A stretch of 64,000 bases of DNA from Viscum album (taxonomy: Eukaryota > Streptophyta > Magnoliopsida > Santalales > Viscaceae), in contig OY728133.1 in the NCBI GenBank assembly GCA_963277665.1, positions 386,893,962 to 386,957,961 on the forward strand, read 5' to 3'. How positions within the stretch are numbered: position 1 is the stretch's first letter; every line of letters starts with the position of its first letter. The notes beneath the pieces were generated by a model. That model was given only the letters and a program-made list of their open reading frames with translations. It did not search any database and was not told the DNA's origin. Shown in pieces: positions 48,891-61,340 of the stretch. Both the position numbers and the translations under genes were made by a program.

Positions 48891-49813
48891 TCAATATTTG
48901 GATGTTTTTTTAAATTTTAATACCAAAACATTTTTTTCATTTTAAAAATATCCTTTTCATTTCGATGATTATTTTTATAATTAAAAACTTATTTTTATTT
49001 AATTAAAGGAATATAAAACATTAAAATATTTTTTGGAAAAAAATTCTAATTTAATTTTAGGAAAAAGTAGAATATGTTGAAATAAATGAAGAAGAGAATT
49101 CACAAAGAGAGTATGAACTATCCACCTCAACTACCTCGATATGAGAGATGTTTCATTTAGAAGTAGTTTTTATTATTTCATACATTGAAATTGATTCTTC
49201 AATAGAACTCTAAGCTAATACTTTCAAATCCCCCTTACCTTAATTCTTTTATTTAGAATTTTTTTCCAATTGACTCTCTATCTAGATGTGACTCTTATAA
49301 TTGAAATAGATGAAAATTACATCAGGAACTTCCAATTAGTATTTATTTTTATATAATCTTATTTAATTCTTATTTTTCTTCTGTTTTCAATTTGTTCAAT
49401 ATTCTAGTTAAACATTAAATATTAGTTTCTTTATAAAACTTAGTTTCTAAAGAATCATTATCATTAAAATTATTAAAAGTTAGGTTCCTTTTGGTTTTCG
49501 TGGATTTAAATTATTCTAGTAACACTTGTCTCTTTATTGGAGATGAAGAGTTCTCCAAGATATATATTATTTATTTCATTTTATTATTGTATCATGGTGA
49601 ATTTGGTATCTTTCAAATTAGGTAAAACTTATTGGATTTTTTAACTAAAATATCTATAGAAATAGAATCACCAAGATACTATCCCCTATTAAAAATATCA
49701 CTAAAACAAGTACAATTTTTAGTAATAGATTTATTTGAATGCAAAGACAAAATCCATTTATTTTAAAACCTAACCAAACATGTTACTTTATCTTTGTTTG
49801 TTCCTTCAATAAA
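48890..49813. other. AT-rich stretch, no gene seen
   Basis: Both strands were read. There is no retrotransposon domain I can name. It lies between the presumed end of element F and element E, so it may be the DNA into which both inserted, or another decayed repeat. Confidence 0.5.
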
Positions 49814-52550
49814 TTTAACAACCCCCACCATCCAATGATACTGTAATGACTGTAGAGAGATAATTTCCCCCAATTCCTACCTCTAGTAGGCCATGGGTTA
49901 GAGAATAGCATAGAGGGTATAAAATAAACAATATGGGACACATTAACCTATATAATATAAAGAGAATTGTGATATTAGAGGAATCAACTACAAGAAACTC
50001 CATGAAATAAGATAATAGAATGCTAAAAAGAATCCCACAATGAGTGTATAAATAAAACTAATATTGATAAAAGTATCCAAGTAAAATACCCAAATGTAAT
50101 GCTGAAGAAGAATCATAGAAACTATCCATATATTCATGATCTTAATGTCCAACATATTCTACACAGTTCTCCTAGAAAACTAAAAATCAGTTAATATACA
50201 TAGCGTGAGCATACAAGTATACTCAGTAGTAAATCCAATGTCTCTCATGCATTTGTGAATGAATCATACTAGTGCACCAATGAGTAAAAAATAGAAACAT
50301 AAAAACCTAAAATGGTTAATTATCCCTCCCAAATTCAATAAGGACCCTCACCAAATAACTTAATCCAAGTATAACAACATAATAAGAAGCATATTGATAA
50401 AACGTACCCCACACCACTTTCCCATTGATTTTATGCTCTCACACCATAATTTTTTAAATTATAGAACTCCCTTATATTCCGAATAACACATACCACCACC
50501 CCATATCATGGTCACATAACATCATACCCACAGCCACCTATTCCACTTCCCCATAACAGGGTAGCATCTCATCTTTCCCAAAAACACATGGTTCGTCACA
50601 AAAAAAACATAACTGGAGAAGTATGGTATCACGAAGATGAAGGAAATAAACACCATTACCTCCTCCTACCATTCACGACCCCACCATAATATGATCTACC
50701 ACATAGATATATCACATCCCACCCGAAAACACATGGACCACCTTCCCACAACACAATCATATCTCATCTTCCCAATCTATTATTTTTTCATTATCCATTT
50801 CCATCCCATTAATAAAACCAATCCCAAACCATTTCAATAATTATTAAAAAAATTATTAAACTAATCCTTAGGAATATCTCACAAATCATCCATGCATCAC
50901 AATAAAATGATCATTACCTTCAAACCATTACCTCCCCATCCCAAAAATAAGACGAAATGAACCATCATAACCACACATTGCAACACAACCACACATCGCC
51001 TCCCCAAAATTATGAACATGGAATAAAAAATCAATTGACATTTTATAGATTTTGACAGGGGGATTTAACCACATTCATCTTAATTTTAGGGGCCTTATCA
51101 CTCAATCCATAAATCTAGGGGGAAAATTTCATTAGATAAATATAAGTGGTTATCTAATTTCAGTTGTGGGGTGATATTACAAAAACATGCAACAATTTTT
51201 TCATATCAAAACAGATACAACACATCAACTGGATCCCTATAGCCACAATTTTTCATTGGGAATTCAGATCGTACAAACAAAACATCACAATAATATCATA
51301 TATATTAAAGAAAGATAATCATTCCCCTTACCCTTAAATTTAAAATTAACCAATTAATTTATCATCATTAGTCCAGTTTAAACCATCCCCCTTATAAGAA
51401 AAGAGTAAACCCCTCCATCATGATAGAAAAAGGTGACAAATTTGAGATTATCTACCTCAAAGAATCTTGTCCAACTCACCATGAAAAACTGGATGATGAA
51501 GAAACACCTTGAAACCACAACCACATGCAAAACCCAAATATTGACCCACACCACATCAAGGGTTTTAAAAAATCAATCCAAACCCAAAACTATACGAAAA
51601 CATCCTTTACATATTAAATATCCAATAGAATAATGGAATAAAAACCATGGGGAAGAGGGTATAACTCACCACTGATCTCCAAAGGGAAAGCACTGAAACT
51701 AATAGATAAAAGTAGGTTGAAGAGGGGTTGATGATCCTCCAAAATTACCAAGGTTTCACTCAGAAATATGACTGAAAGAGAAAGTGGGGTGCCTGAATCA
51801 AAATAAAAAGGCTTTATGGGTCATAAAATAACATGATTTCTGCTAGTTTTTCATCATGTATTTTATTCATGATGTGAAGTCCACAGGTTTTCCAAAATTT
51901 CCAATTTCCACAGAAAATCATGTCTCCTCAACATCATTTAATTACACATCGTGAATTCCAATTTCATATTGTGATCTCATTTAATGGGTTCCTCAAAATA
52001 TTAATACAAGTATTGAAACTGGATGGATACAGAAGGAATGAATCAACAATTTGTGTTGTGTAAACCTTTCACAAGTTGAATATCCAATAAAATCTATTCT
52101 ACATGTCCATCCATCAAGGAACATTCTCAATCCTCCTTTAAAACACCTAAAACTCTCAAAAGTGACCATGTAATATATTGGGAAGGAATATTCAATTACA
52201 TCAGATACCACTCAGATGATTATCAACATTGATAATCCAAAAACCAATCATAAATAGAGATGAAGTTTGAAAAACCACCCTATAAGATACCTCTCTAGGA
52301 TCTCATAGCTTATATATTCAATAAAAATCCAAACATGCTAACTGAAACACCCACAAGACACACTACACAGCCACAAAACGCATCTTTTCACAAAAACACA
52401 CCACCACACAACCACAAAAAAACCATCTCAACTAATACATAGCCAAAACAAAAAAAATCTATATCCAAACAAATGAACCATCCTGAATACACGAATCATG
52501 GAATCTCATCCTCCATGTTAATATTCTATCTACTCTAGGTTGTACTGAAT
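49814..52550 (-). repeat. Element E 3' LTR (left copy), about 2.7 kb
   Basis: It matches 57554-59790: shared landmarks are GGCCATGGGTTA versus GTCCATGGGTTA (49890 and 57637), GGGTAC/ACGTACCCCA..CCACTTTCCCA (50405 and 58155), TTCATGATGTGAA (51866 and 59450) and TTTCACAA.TTGAAT versus TTTCATGATGTGAAT (52068 and 59648). On the minus strand TGTGGGGGTT (52551-52560) precedes the LTR start. Confidence 0.85.
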
Positions 52551-52860
52551 AACCCCCACATATTTAATCATATTATAGTATAACGTGCCTCTATTAGGAA
52601 CAAGGGACAAAACTATTCGTATTTTAGAATATTATCACACATAATACATCAATAAAAAATTAATAAAATATTATAACAATATCCAAACATCACATCACAT
52701 GAAAAATAGATTAAGATAAAACTCAAAATAGCTACAGGTACTGGGAACACATATGCATCTCTCAATCCCAAGTACTTTCTTTTAAAAAACCATTCCTCCA
52801 AAACATGAGAACCAAGGGAAGGGTCAGTCCATATAAAAAATTATACATGGAAATTTAGAT

Positions 52861-53120
52861 CTATACTGGTTTCTCAATGAATGTCATGTCATTCCTAATA
52901 TTAAACTCTCCACAATCAATTAAATGAGAGTTATCGTGATGATACCGATGGAGTTGAGATATGTGGAAGACGTCATGGATCCTCTCTAGCCGTGATGGAA
53001 ACAACAACTGATATGCCACCTTGATAACTTTCCCCAGTGCATTATAAGGCCAATCAAACATGCGAGAAAGATTACACTCCAGAAAAACACCCACCATCAA
53101 TTTCAATGGGAAACCTTCAT
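52861..53120 (-). pseudogene. pol: Element E integrase C-terminal part
   Basis: A stop-free minus-strand stretch from 53106 reads ALGKVIKVAYQLLFPSRLER, then IHDVFHISQLHRYHHDNSHLI, then DMTFIEKPV. This matches the GPF..VAYRLALP..L..VHDVFHVSQLRKY..D.SH pattern and the YEE.PV block after it. It is the best preserved piece of this element. Confidence 0.93.
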
Positions 53121-54250
53121 GAACACATGGCCTAAAACCATGAACTCCAAGGGCCTCTTTCTGAAATCAACATAAGAATTTTTCAGGTATTTTACTTCTT
53201 CAACCCTTTCATGAATAAGCTGAACCTTTTCTATCATTCTCTACACCACATCAAGACTAATAATTTCTATCTCCCAAAACTTTGTGATACACAATAGAGA
53301 ACGAAACTATCTCCCATAAAAAGCCTCACATTTGGCCGTGAAAATGGATATGTGATAGATATTTTTATAAGAAATACCAACCAATGGAATTTTTTTTATC
53401 AACGATCTACCAAATTCAATGATACATCACCACAACATATACTCCAACATCTGGATGATCTAGTCATTCTACCCATATAAATGATGGTATAAAGTAGTGT
53501 TGAGGTATAACTGAGTGCAAAAAACATTCTACAATCCCCTCTAGACCCACAAGGTAAATAATGGGTCCTGATGAATGATAGTGGACCTCATAACACCATA
53601 TCCCTGCACCACATCATCCAAATAATTCTTATCCAATGAATCTACTATGGCCAACTCCATGATTGCTAATAAGTGGGATGATTTGGTTAACTATTCCATG
53701 ATCACCCAGATTGAATCACAACCTCCCCAATCTCAAGGAAACCCTATGAAAAAATCAATCAATATTCCATCCCATTTCCAACCAGGAAAATTGAATTAAT
53801 ATAACAAACCACCACGAATATGATCCTCAACCATTACCTATTAGAAACCCAAACACATTTCCATAAACTCTTCCCCTTCATATTTCATCATGGATATCGA
53901 ATCTACATCCTCATTCCATGGAACATCTTGGATACACCGAGGTGTATTTCCAAAGGAGAGATCAAAAACTCCCAAAATACCCCATCCACCCCCACATGCA
54001 TCTCTACTAGAATAAACGACCTCCCATGAATTGAATCCAGTTTGGACCATCCCTCTGGAGAATCGACATGAAAAACATGATCATGTATCACCTCTTCCTT
54101 AGAGTATCACCAATAAGGCTTATCAAACTTCCACATCAGATAATTCAACACCTTCATGTTGAACAAAAAACCTATACTATCAACCACACATGCATTTATG
54201 TGCGAGGAATTCAAATCCTCCATCGATCTCTAAACATACCATACACCTAA
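53120..54250 (-). pseudogene. pol: Element E integrase core and zinc-binding region
   Basis: Minus-strand text includes WKWDGILIDFFIGFP (53780 downward, first catalytic Asp kept), CDSIWVIME, LTKSSHLLAIM, RSTIIHQDPLF (where the family has VSDRDPRF, so the second catalytic Asp is His) and, near 53130-53340, a broken KLT..RR.LEF.VGD..F-like stretch. Many shifts. The H2C2 region at 53800-54200 is too decayed to place each ligand. Confidence 0.85.
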
Positions 54251-54640
54251 GAATCATCCATCCATAGATCTCTACTCAAAAAATCGGCCACAACATTCTC
54301 TTTTCCTGAGGTGTAAGAGATTTAAAAATCACAATCCTAAGAAAACTCCATCCACATCCCATTCCAAAAATTCCCATCATGATCCAAAAAGATATACCTA
54401 AACCTCTTATGATCCTTTAATACCACAAAGATCTCCCTAATGAGGTGATAACGTCGCAACTTAAATGCCAACAAAACCACTACTAATTCCATATCATGAG
54501 TGACATACATACTCTTATGGGGGTGAAACTTCCTTGAACCATAACAGATCAATTCATTATGTTACATCAACATGAATGCAAATCCCAGATGGGAAGTGTC
54601 ATAAAACTCCATAAACATCAAACCCTCCTAAGATAAATAA
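54250..54640 (-). pseudogene. pol: Element E RNase H domain
   Basis: Minus-strand text: GFAFMLM (equal to GCVLMQ), LICYGSRKFHPHKSMYVTHD then MELVVVLLAFKLRRYHLI, then VVLKDHKRFRYIF. The Glu of the DLEL block and the Asp of the DHK block are still present. A stop splits the first two blocks. Confidence 0.93.
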
Positions 54641-55490
54641 TGTACGAGAGAACTAACCAACTTCACCATAAGGTAATCAAACACTTCCTGGAACAAATCA
54701 ATCAACACAAAAACATGGTCTTTCCTAGTAAAATATATTAACAGAGATACAAATAGAGATTAATCAATCAAACAACTCTAATGATAGCTTACAAGACCAT
54801 GAAAGCAACCATCCTCTTCCACATTCTTAGGTTCTACCGATGTAAAAACTACCTTGACCATTGATGGGTCCACTGCCATACCCTTCTGAGATAGCACATG
54901 ATCGAGGGAATATACCTCTTGTGTCCAAAACATACACTAAAACTACTTTCTATATATTTGGTGGAATCGAAGAACATTCAAGAAAAATCTGATATGATCG
55001 AAGAGATCTTCCTCTGAATTTGATTAGATCATTTTTTCGTAAATGAGAATGTCAAAAAATGAGTATTGGAATTCCTAGAACATGGAGCTCATGAGTCTCA
55101 TTAACTAAGCGGAGGATTTTATGACACTGAGCCACATGATCAGAAAATTTAAATTTCTATACACGCATCTAAAGGTAGTCTTCATGATATCACCCTTTGT
55201 CACCCTCAAATTGTGATATCTAGACTATAAATCATTCTTAGAAAAATAACTCACCCATCATAGATGGTTGAAAATATCGTATATCCTTGGAAGAGGGTGA
55301 AAATTATTTATCGTCACTTGATTCAACCTATAGTAGTCTATAAATAACCACATACTGCCATCCACCTTCTTAGTAGAAAAAACTGGTACACCCCAAGATG
55401 ACACATTAGACCAGCTAAAAACCTTCTACATGAGATCATCTATCTGAATCCTCAAATCCCACAACTCATAAGAATTTATTTGATAAGGAT
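54640..55490 (-). pseudogene. pol: Element E reverse transcriptase
   Basis: From the right: SWGVPVFSTKKVDGSMWLFI then DYYRLNQVTINNFHPLPRI, YFSKNDL and SRYHNLR, then SFFDILIYEKM (about 55036-55062) where the family has FIDDILVYS: the first Asp is Phe (55054-55056), the second (55051-55053) is kept. Downstream are VLRFHQIYRK, MAVDPSMV and EPKNVEE. Stops interrupt. Confidence 0.92.
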
Positions 55491-55779
55491 CCATCAAAAT
55501 CAGAGAAGGATCGTGTTACCAGTCTATCATGAACATAACATCAGATCGAGGGGGTAACATCACAAGAAACCTAGGGAAAACATACAGAAATTCCCAAAAA
55601 ACTCATCAGAAACGCAATTTACTAGAATATATTGATTCCATGAAAACATTGTCTAATAAATAAATAAGAGGATCTACATGAAGCCTTCTCACCTGAAAAC
55701 CCCACTTTCAAACAAAAACACACACTAGCCATGAACATTTTAGAACATGGATATCCTCAAGATGTAGTTGACAATTTAT

Positions 55780-56060
55780 TTTAAAAAATACTACTTACTG
55801 ATGCCTTGGATTATGTCATATAAATTTATATATAGAAATAAAATATCTTGACATGATTGATGTAGCACCATAATTAGTCTACACCCCAACACATGACAAA
55901 ACAAGTTTTTCTGGCCTCCGACTTGCATAGTCACCACCAAGGGCATGGAAGGCCTCTCAACGTATAATCTAAGATAACAAACTATAGAGTGTGAAAAAAT
56001 AGAATGTGATGATCCTGAATAAAATAAGGAAAATAAAAGGGTAGATGCCAAACTGATAAT
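55780..56060 (-). pseudogene. pol: Element E aspartic protease
   Basis: A stop-free minus-strand stretch from 56051 reads LFSLFYSGSSHSIFSHSIVC, then RPSMPLVVTMQVGG, and ends YDIIQGIS. It matches the LFDSGASHSF..S active-site region and FDVILGMD. The catalytic Asp of DSGA is Tyr, so it could not cleave gag-pol. Confidence 0.9.
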
Positions 56061-56099
56061 ACCTCAAAGGATATATATCCCATATAGCGATGCTACTTC

Positions 56100-57180
56100 A
56101 ACTACATGAAACATGCCATGCCCAGCTCCTTTACATCTCTACTGATGACCACCTCTATGAACATTCTGGGGTTGAAGTCCCCCAACACGAGTAAAATCGT
56201 AATTTTGTACTATAACAAGTATATCTCCCAAAAATGGGGGATAAGACTACTTCCCCTACTGTAGGAATAGTCTCACTAGTAACTACTGCTGAGGTTGAAA
56301 CTTAACCTATACAACACCACCAATATTAAATCAAAGAACCACTAGGAACTAATTATAGTGATGGTAATAATTCCCACAGACAAATCACAGTATCTTAATA
56401 TCCCTAGGAAAATCATAAAAATCACTATCCCTAAATGGATTGAAGGGGAGTTTCTATGGTCTCTTCCCCTCTGGTTGAAACCATGAAGGTCCTAGTGCAT
56501 GAGACCTACCACTAGCATCCCTGATCCTCATAGAACCCTATGAATTCCCCTCTCATAGTTAACATCCTTTTAAGTGAATCTGCTCAATCACCTCTTCCTT
56601 CTTCTTTACCTTAAAATATGTAAGAAATGTATAAGGAGTAACTGGAAACAATATATACTGAAGGATTACCACATCAATACATCTCTCACCAGACTCCCCA
56701 TATGAAAAAAGATCAATGTTATAGTGATGAAGGTACCTGAACATGATTCCATACTCCTTCACTGACATACTCCCTTATTGAAGAGAAATAAGACCATTCC
56801 TCTTCACTACATTCATGGTCTTGAAAAGGAACACTTCCTAGAACACTTTCTAAATGTTGAACAACGAAACATACGCCTCATTCCACTCAACCAGATACAA
56901 CATCCACCAATGATGTGCAACACCCAACATATTACTTTCTATCAAAGGTACCAATAATCCAACAGGGGCCTGAATCTAACTAAAGAGATCTAGGGATCCT
57001 CTAACTGGATCATTTCCTTGACATCTAAAACACTATCTCCATACCGAATTCTTCTACTAACAAGTGAAAAACGCCCCCATCCAAGATTCATCTTCATATA
57101 CCATATCAACCTGAAAGTGATCAACTAGATTAGCATGCTAAAACTCAACTTATTGATCCTCATTTAGATGATATTTAGGA
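56100..57180 (-). pseudogene. gag: Element E gag
   Basis: A minus-strand stretch from 56768 reads MSVKEYGIMFRYLHHYNIDL, equal to the gag capsid block QGSMSVAEYE.KF..L..YAP, preceded by an LISLQ-like block. A YFKVKKKEEVIE stretch equals the TYAEVV.RAL region. The zinc knuckle downstream (expected near 56100-56300) was not clear. Gag forms the particle shell. Confidence 0.85.
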
Positions 57181-57538
57181 GACATATCTGAATGAAAAAA
57201 GAACTTCCTAAACATAGTAGTATGTACTTTTAAATAGATTCATTTTAAATAACTTTATTTATTTTAACCTTCCTAAAAACCAACTCGAGTAAGAACACTA
57301 GTCATCAGGATGCATGTACCTCTACTAGGTATCTACCCTACAAACAGATCTACCTCACTTGTTTATTCAATAAGCTCTGATTCTATACACTGGATCACAA
57401 GGGGACCTAAAATCCCATTTCCTAACAGGTATCCTTGGCCAATTTCATGCAATAAGGTTAACTAAAACTCTTTCCATACAAAATCATATAATAATGATTA
57501 TTTCTAACTCCAAAAATCTTACTGTGTCTTATCCATTA

Positions 57539-57551
57539 CCTCTAATAACAC
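57539..57551 (-). other. Element E primer binding site, decayed
   Basis: The minus strand reads TGTTATTAGAGG, 9 of 12 identical to TGGTATCAGAGC, two bases from the LTR edge TGTCATGACC at 57554. This supports tRNA-Met priming and makes the right LTR the 5' LTR. Confidence 0.65.
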
Positions 57552-57553
57552 TC

Positions 57554-59790
57554 TGTCATGACCCCCTCCCTCCATTGATACCACAATAAGGAGAGAGAGG
57601 TAGAGATAATGACCACCAACTGTCACCTCTAGTTGTCCATGGGTTACGGACAAACACAAGGGGTATAAACATATCATGTATGTTAGGAATTACCATAAAT
57701 AATATAAATATGATCGGGAGATAATTTGAATTAACTGAAAACAACTTCATGACATAATATAAAAAAAATAAAAAAAACTATCCCATAATGCTTGTATACA
57801 TAAAACTGATACATATAAAATTCTTCAAAGTAAAATTCCAAAAATTAATGAAAATAACATTAAATAGAAACCGTATAATGATCTCAATTAGTAATGTCCA
57901 GCATAGTCCATGTAGTCCTCTTAGAAACGTGAAAATTAGTTTATATATATAGGGTGATCATTCAAGTTGAGTCGTTTGGGAAACCAAAGTCTCTCATCAA
58001 CAAGTGAAAGAAGAATACTAATGAACCCATGAGAAAATAATAGAATCCACAAAAACTAAACATGTCAATTATCAATCACAACCACACCAAGGTATACTCA
58101 CAAACTAACATTTTCCATGTATAATAACATAATTAGAATTATATCAATAAAGGGTACCCCAAACCACTTTCCCACTGATTTTATTCTCTTTTACACCAAC
58201 ATCATACATCCTCGTGCTCCCATATCTTCTAAAACACATATAATTATTCCCCCATAGCACAATCACATCACATAGAACTATTATACACTTCGTCCAATAC
58301 CCCGAAACACAATCAAATATCATATGACCCGAAAACACCCAAGTCATAACATCACAAGAATAACCAGAGTAGTAGGGTATCATGAACATCAAGTAAATAA
58401 ACCTCATTCCCTCCTCCTATGAGGCACGACCCCCACCATTTGTTTTCCAATAGTTCCCATGCATCTAGTACAAGGAAACCACATGTCACAAGTAACTCAT
58501 AATTCTCATCGAATCATCACCTACCCAATGAAAAATCATAGATAAATGAACCATCATCACCGCACACCACATCACAACAACACATAGCCACCCCACAAGC
58601 ATGAACGCACATAAAAACACATAAAATACCATTTTAAAAAATTTATAAAAGTTATTTTATAACATTTCAATTATTTAAAGGGTTTATCAAACAATCTATA
58701 AATTTAGGGGAAAGGTTTTACTAAAAAAGGTGGCTAGCCAATTTAATCATTGGGGTTATATCATAAAAACACAAAAGAAGGTTTTTATAAAACAAAAACA
58801 AAAAAAAAGAAATTTATATCGAAAACAATAATTTCCAAATATGAATTTATGCCATAAAAACACAACAACACAATAAAATCAAAGATATAATGTCAAGGGA
58901 TTTATTCCCCTAGACCATTCAATTTTAATTACATGATTTATTTATCTTGATTAGTCCACTGCAAACAAATACCACATAAATAAAAAGGAGTAAAACCCTC
59001 ACATATGACACATAAAGGTGACAAACTAGTTATTTCCTTCATCAAAGAAACTGTGCCAACTTGTTCCGCACCCATGATGATGATGCACTTACTCTAAACC
59101 ACAACCACATGTAAAACCCACTGATTAACCTACACTACATAGTGGGTTACAAAAAGAAATACCCAAATAAGAGCCCAAACCAAGGAAATATAATAATATT
59201 TAATCTATAAAGAATAATAGAAGGAAAACCCTGGGGACGAGATGAGAACTCATCACATTTCACGAACGGATATCCACCAGAACCAACAGATCAAAGTAGG
59301 AGTAAAAGGTGTGGAAGTTCCTCTAAAATAAACTAGGGTATTCATATATATGAGTCAGAGTGAGATAAGTACAACCAAATGAAAATAAATCTATTGTATG
59401 GTTTATAAAATAACATATAACCCACTAGTTTCATGTTAGGTATATCATTCATGATGTGAAATTCCCAGGTTTCCAAAATATCTAACTTCTGCTGAAAATC
59501 ACGCCACATAAAACTGATTTATTTAAACCTCATGAATTTTACATTCATGACATCAATTAATTTCATGGGTTACTCATCAGATACATATTGACTATGAAAT
59601 TAGATGGATATACAAGATTTTAACCACCAATTGACCTCATGTAAACCTTTCATGATGTGAATGTCTTTCAACAGATCTTTTATACCTTTAACCACCACGA
59701 AACCTCCTCAGTCTTCCTTCGAAACACCTCCATCACTCAAAATAGATAATGTAATGGGACTAGAATGAATGATATGCTATATGAGTTGCT
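57554..59790 (-). repeat. Element E 5' LTR (right copy), truncated
   Basis: Partner of 49814-52550, opening TGTCATGACCCCC. Similarity ends near 59790, where the C-rich composition of the + strand also stops. About 370 bp of the partner's outer end have no match here. Confidence 0.82.
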
Positions 59791-61139
59791 TCAAATATTT
59801 TATTAATTCCATTATCAATTTTTCAAGTAGATATTGTATTGAATTTATTTTGATCTAAACCACAATAAAATGTATTGAAAACTTTACTGTCTAATTCAAA
59901 AGATACAATATCTTGAGGATTCCATTTATCTTCATGTTTATTTTTATGTATATAAATCTAAACCACCATTTTCAAAACAAAACATCCAATTATTCATTGT
60001 AAAATTATCTTATTACTTTTCCAGTAATAATAGTTTAAATCATCAAATAATGTATCATAACTTTAAGAAGTACATACCATTTAAAATTAATACATTAAAA
60101 TTTGTTAGGATTTGAAAAAAATTTCATGATACATTTTAAAATAAGTAATTTTTTTAAAATAAGTAATTTTTAAATAAATAAAAAGATATCCTTTGATAAG
60201 ACGTTTTTTGTTTGATTTGAGGAAAATTGGAATTTGGGGTAAATGTAAATTAAAAAATTAAATGTTAATAACTTAGTTTAAAAATATTTTTATAGAATAT
60301 TGAAGTGAAAATATCATATTTATGGTAAAAAAATCAACGTTTAACGCAAAATAATATTTTTTTAAAATTGGAAGAATAAAAAAATGAGAAATTCCTAAAA
60401 TGAATAATAAATTAACCTATTTGATAGAATAATTTTTTTATAAAATGTATGAATGAAAATACTGAAATGAAAAAGGGAAATAATATTTGGTTAGGATGTT
60501 TGGAAATATCTCTAAGAGAGCCCCATCATCTACCACCTATATTGCTTGAGGGTTTAATGTATTAGTCCCTTGGTTTTATTGGTAGCCATGATACTAGAAC
60601 TTTTTTTATTTTTAGGTTGTTTCAAGAAAACATAAATATAGTTTATAAAATATCTAAAATTATAATCTTTTAAAACTAAAAGAGAAAATTCTATTACATT
60701 TTATATAATAATATCAAGAAAAACAAATTCACTCACTTCAATAGTAGTGGGATACAGTATTAGAGGAATGATGGCACACATAGGAATGATAAGAATAAAT
60801 AATTTTTTTAGCTTGGCCTTAGATATCTCAAAGAATACGAAGAAATATTGGATGTAATTAGATTAGATAAGAGACTAAAATATTTTCCAAAATTTTACAC
60901 ACACTTTAGATTGGAGAAGGTAATATGAAAAATATGAGGGATATCAAGAGATATTTTGAAATTCTAGAAAATTGGAATTGAATAATGGAAAAAATTAGAT
61001 TTCAAAGGCCACTAAATTTAACTATTTATAGAGTCAAAATGGTTCATTAATCTTATGGAATTAACCTGGGGATTTTAAGCAGATGGAGATCACATTCGAT
61101 GTATTTTTTAAATAATAGACACATTATTAAAAGCATTTG
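59791..61139. other. AT-rich unassigned DNA
   Basis: No domain or element end was recognised. 60860-61139 resembles 12970-13250 (CCACTAA..TTATAGAGTC..TTCATTAAT landmarks), so at least this part is a repeat fragment. A short duplication, AAAATAAGTAATTTTT, occurs twice near 60138-60175. Confidence 0.5.
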
Positions 61140-61340
61140 TCTTGACACCACCAGTTACCCAATACCCTATATTGGGTAGCTTATGGGTTTCCTAATACAT
61201 GATACACACATTTTTCTTCCACCAATCAGATAGTGTACCACTACGAGCTGGCCCATGCAATCATAATGGATGATCTCACTACTACCATTGAAATTGGAAT
61301 GTTAATGCTACTTTCAACACTTAACATCAAGAGAGGGGAA
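61140..61340. repeat. GC-richer repeat block, fourth copy
   Basis: TATTGGGTAGCTTATGGGTT and the following text resemble the blocks at 13225-13460, 14745-15065 and 47230-47560. The flanks match the 13-kb copy best, including a GTGATCA.AAAA landmark 200 bp downstream. Confidence 0.55.

Larger units (their letters stand above)
49814..59790 (-). mobile_element. Element E: Ty3/gypsy element with gag, protease, RT, RNase H and integrase
   Basis: Direct repeats 49814-52550 and 57554-59790 flank a full minus-strand interior in gypsy order. A decayed tRNA-Met primer site beside the right LTR and a purine run beside the left LTR fix the orientation. The right (5') LTR lacks about the last 370 bp of its partner. 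On the + strand C greatly exceeds G throughout, unlike the other elements. All genes have stops. Confidence 0.9.
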
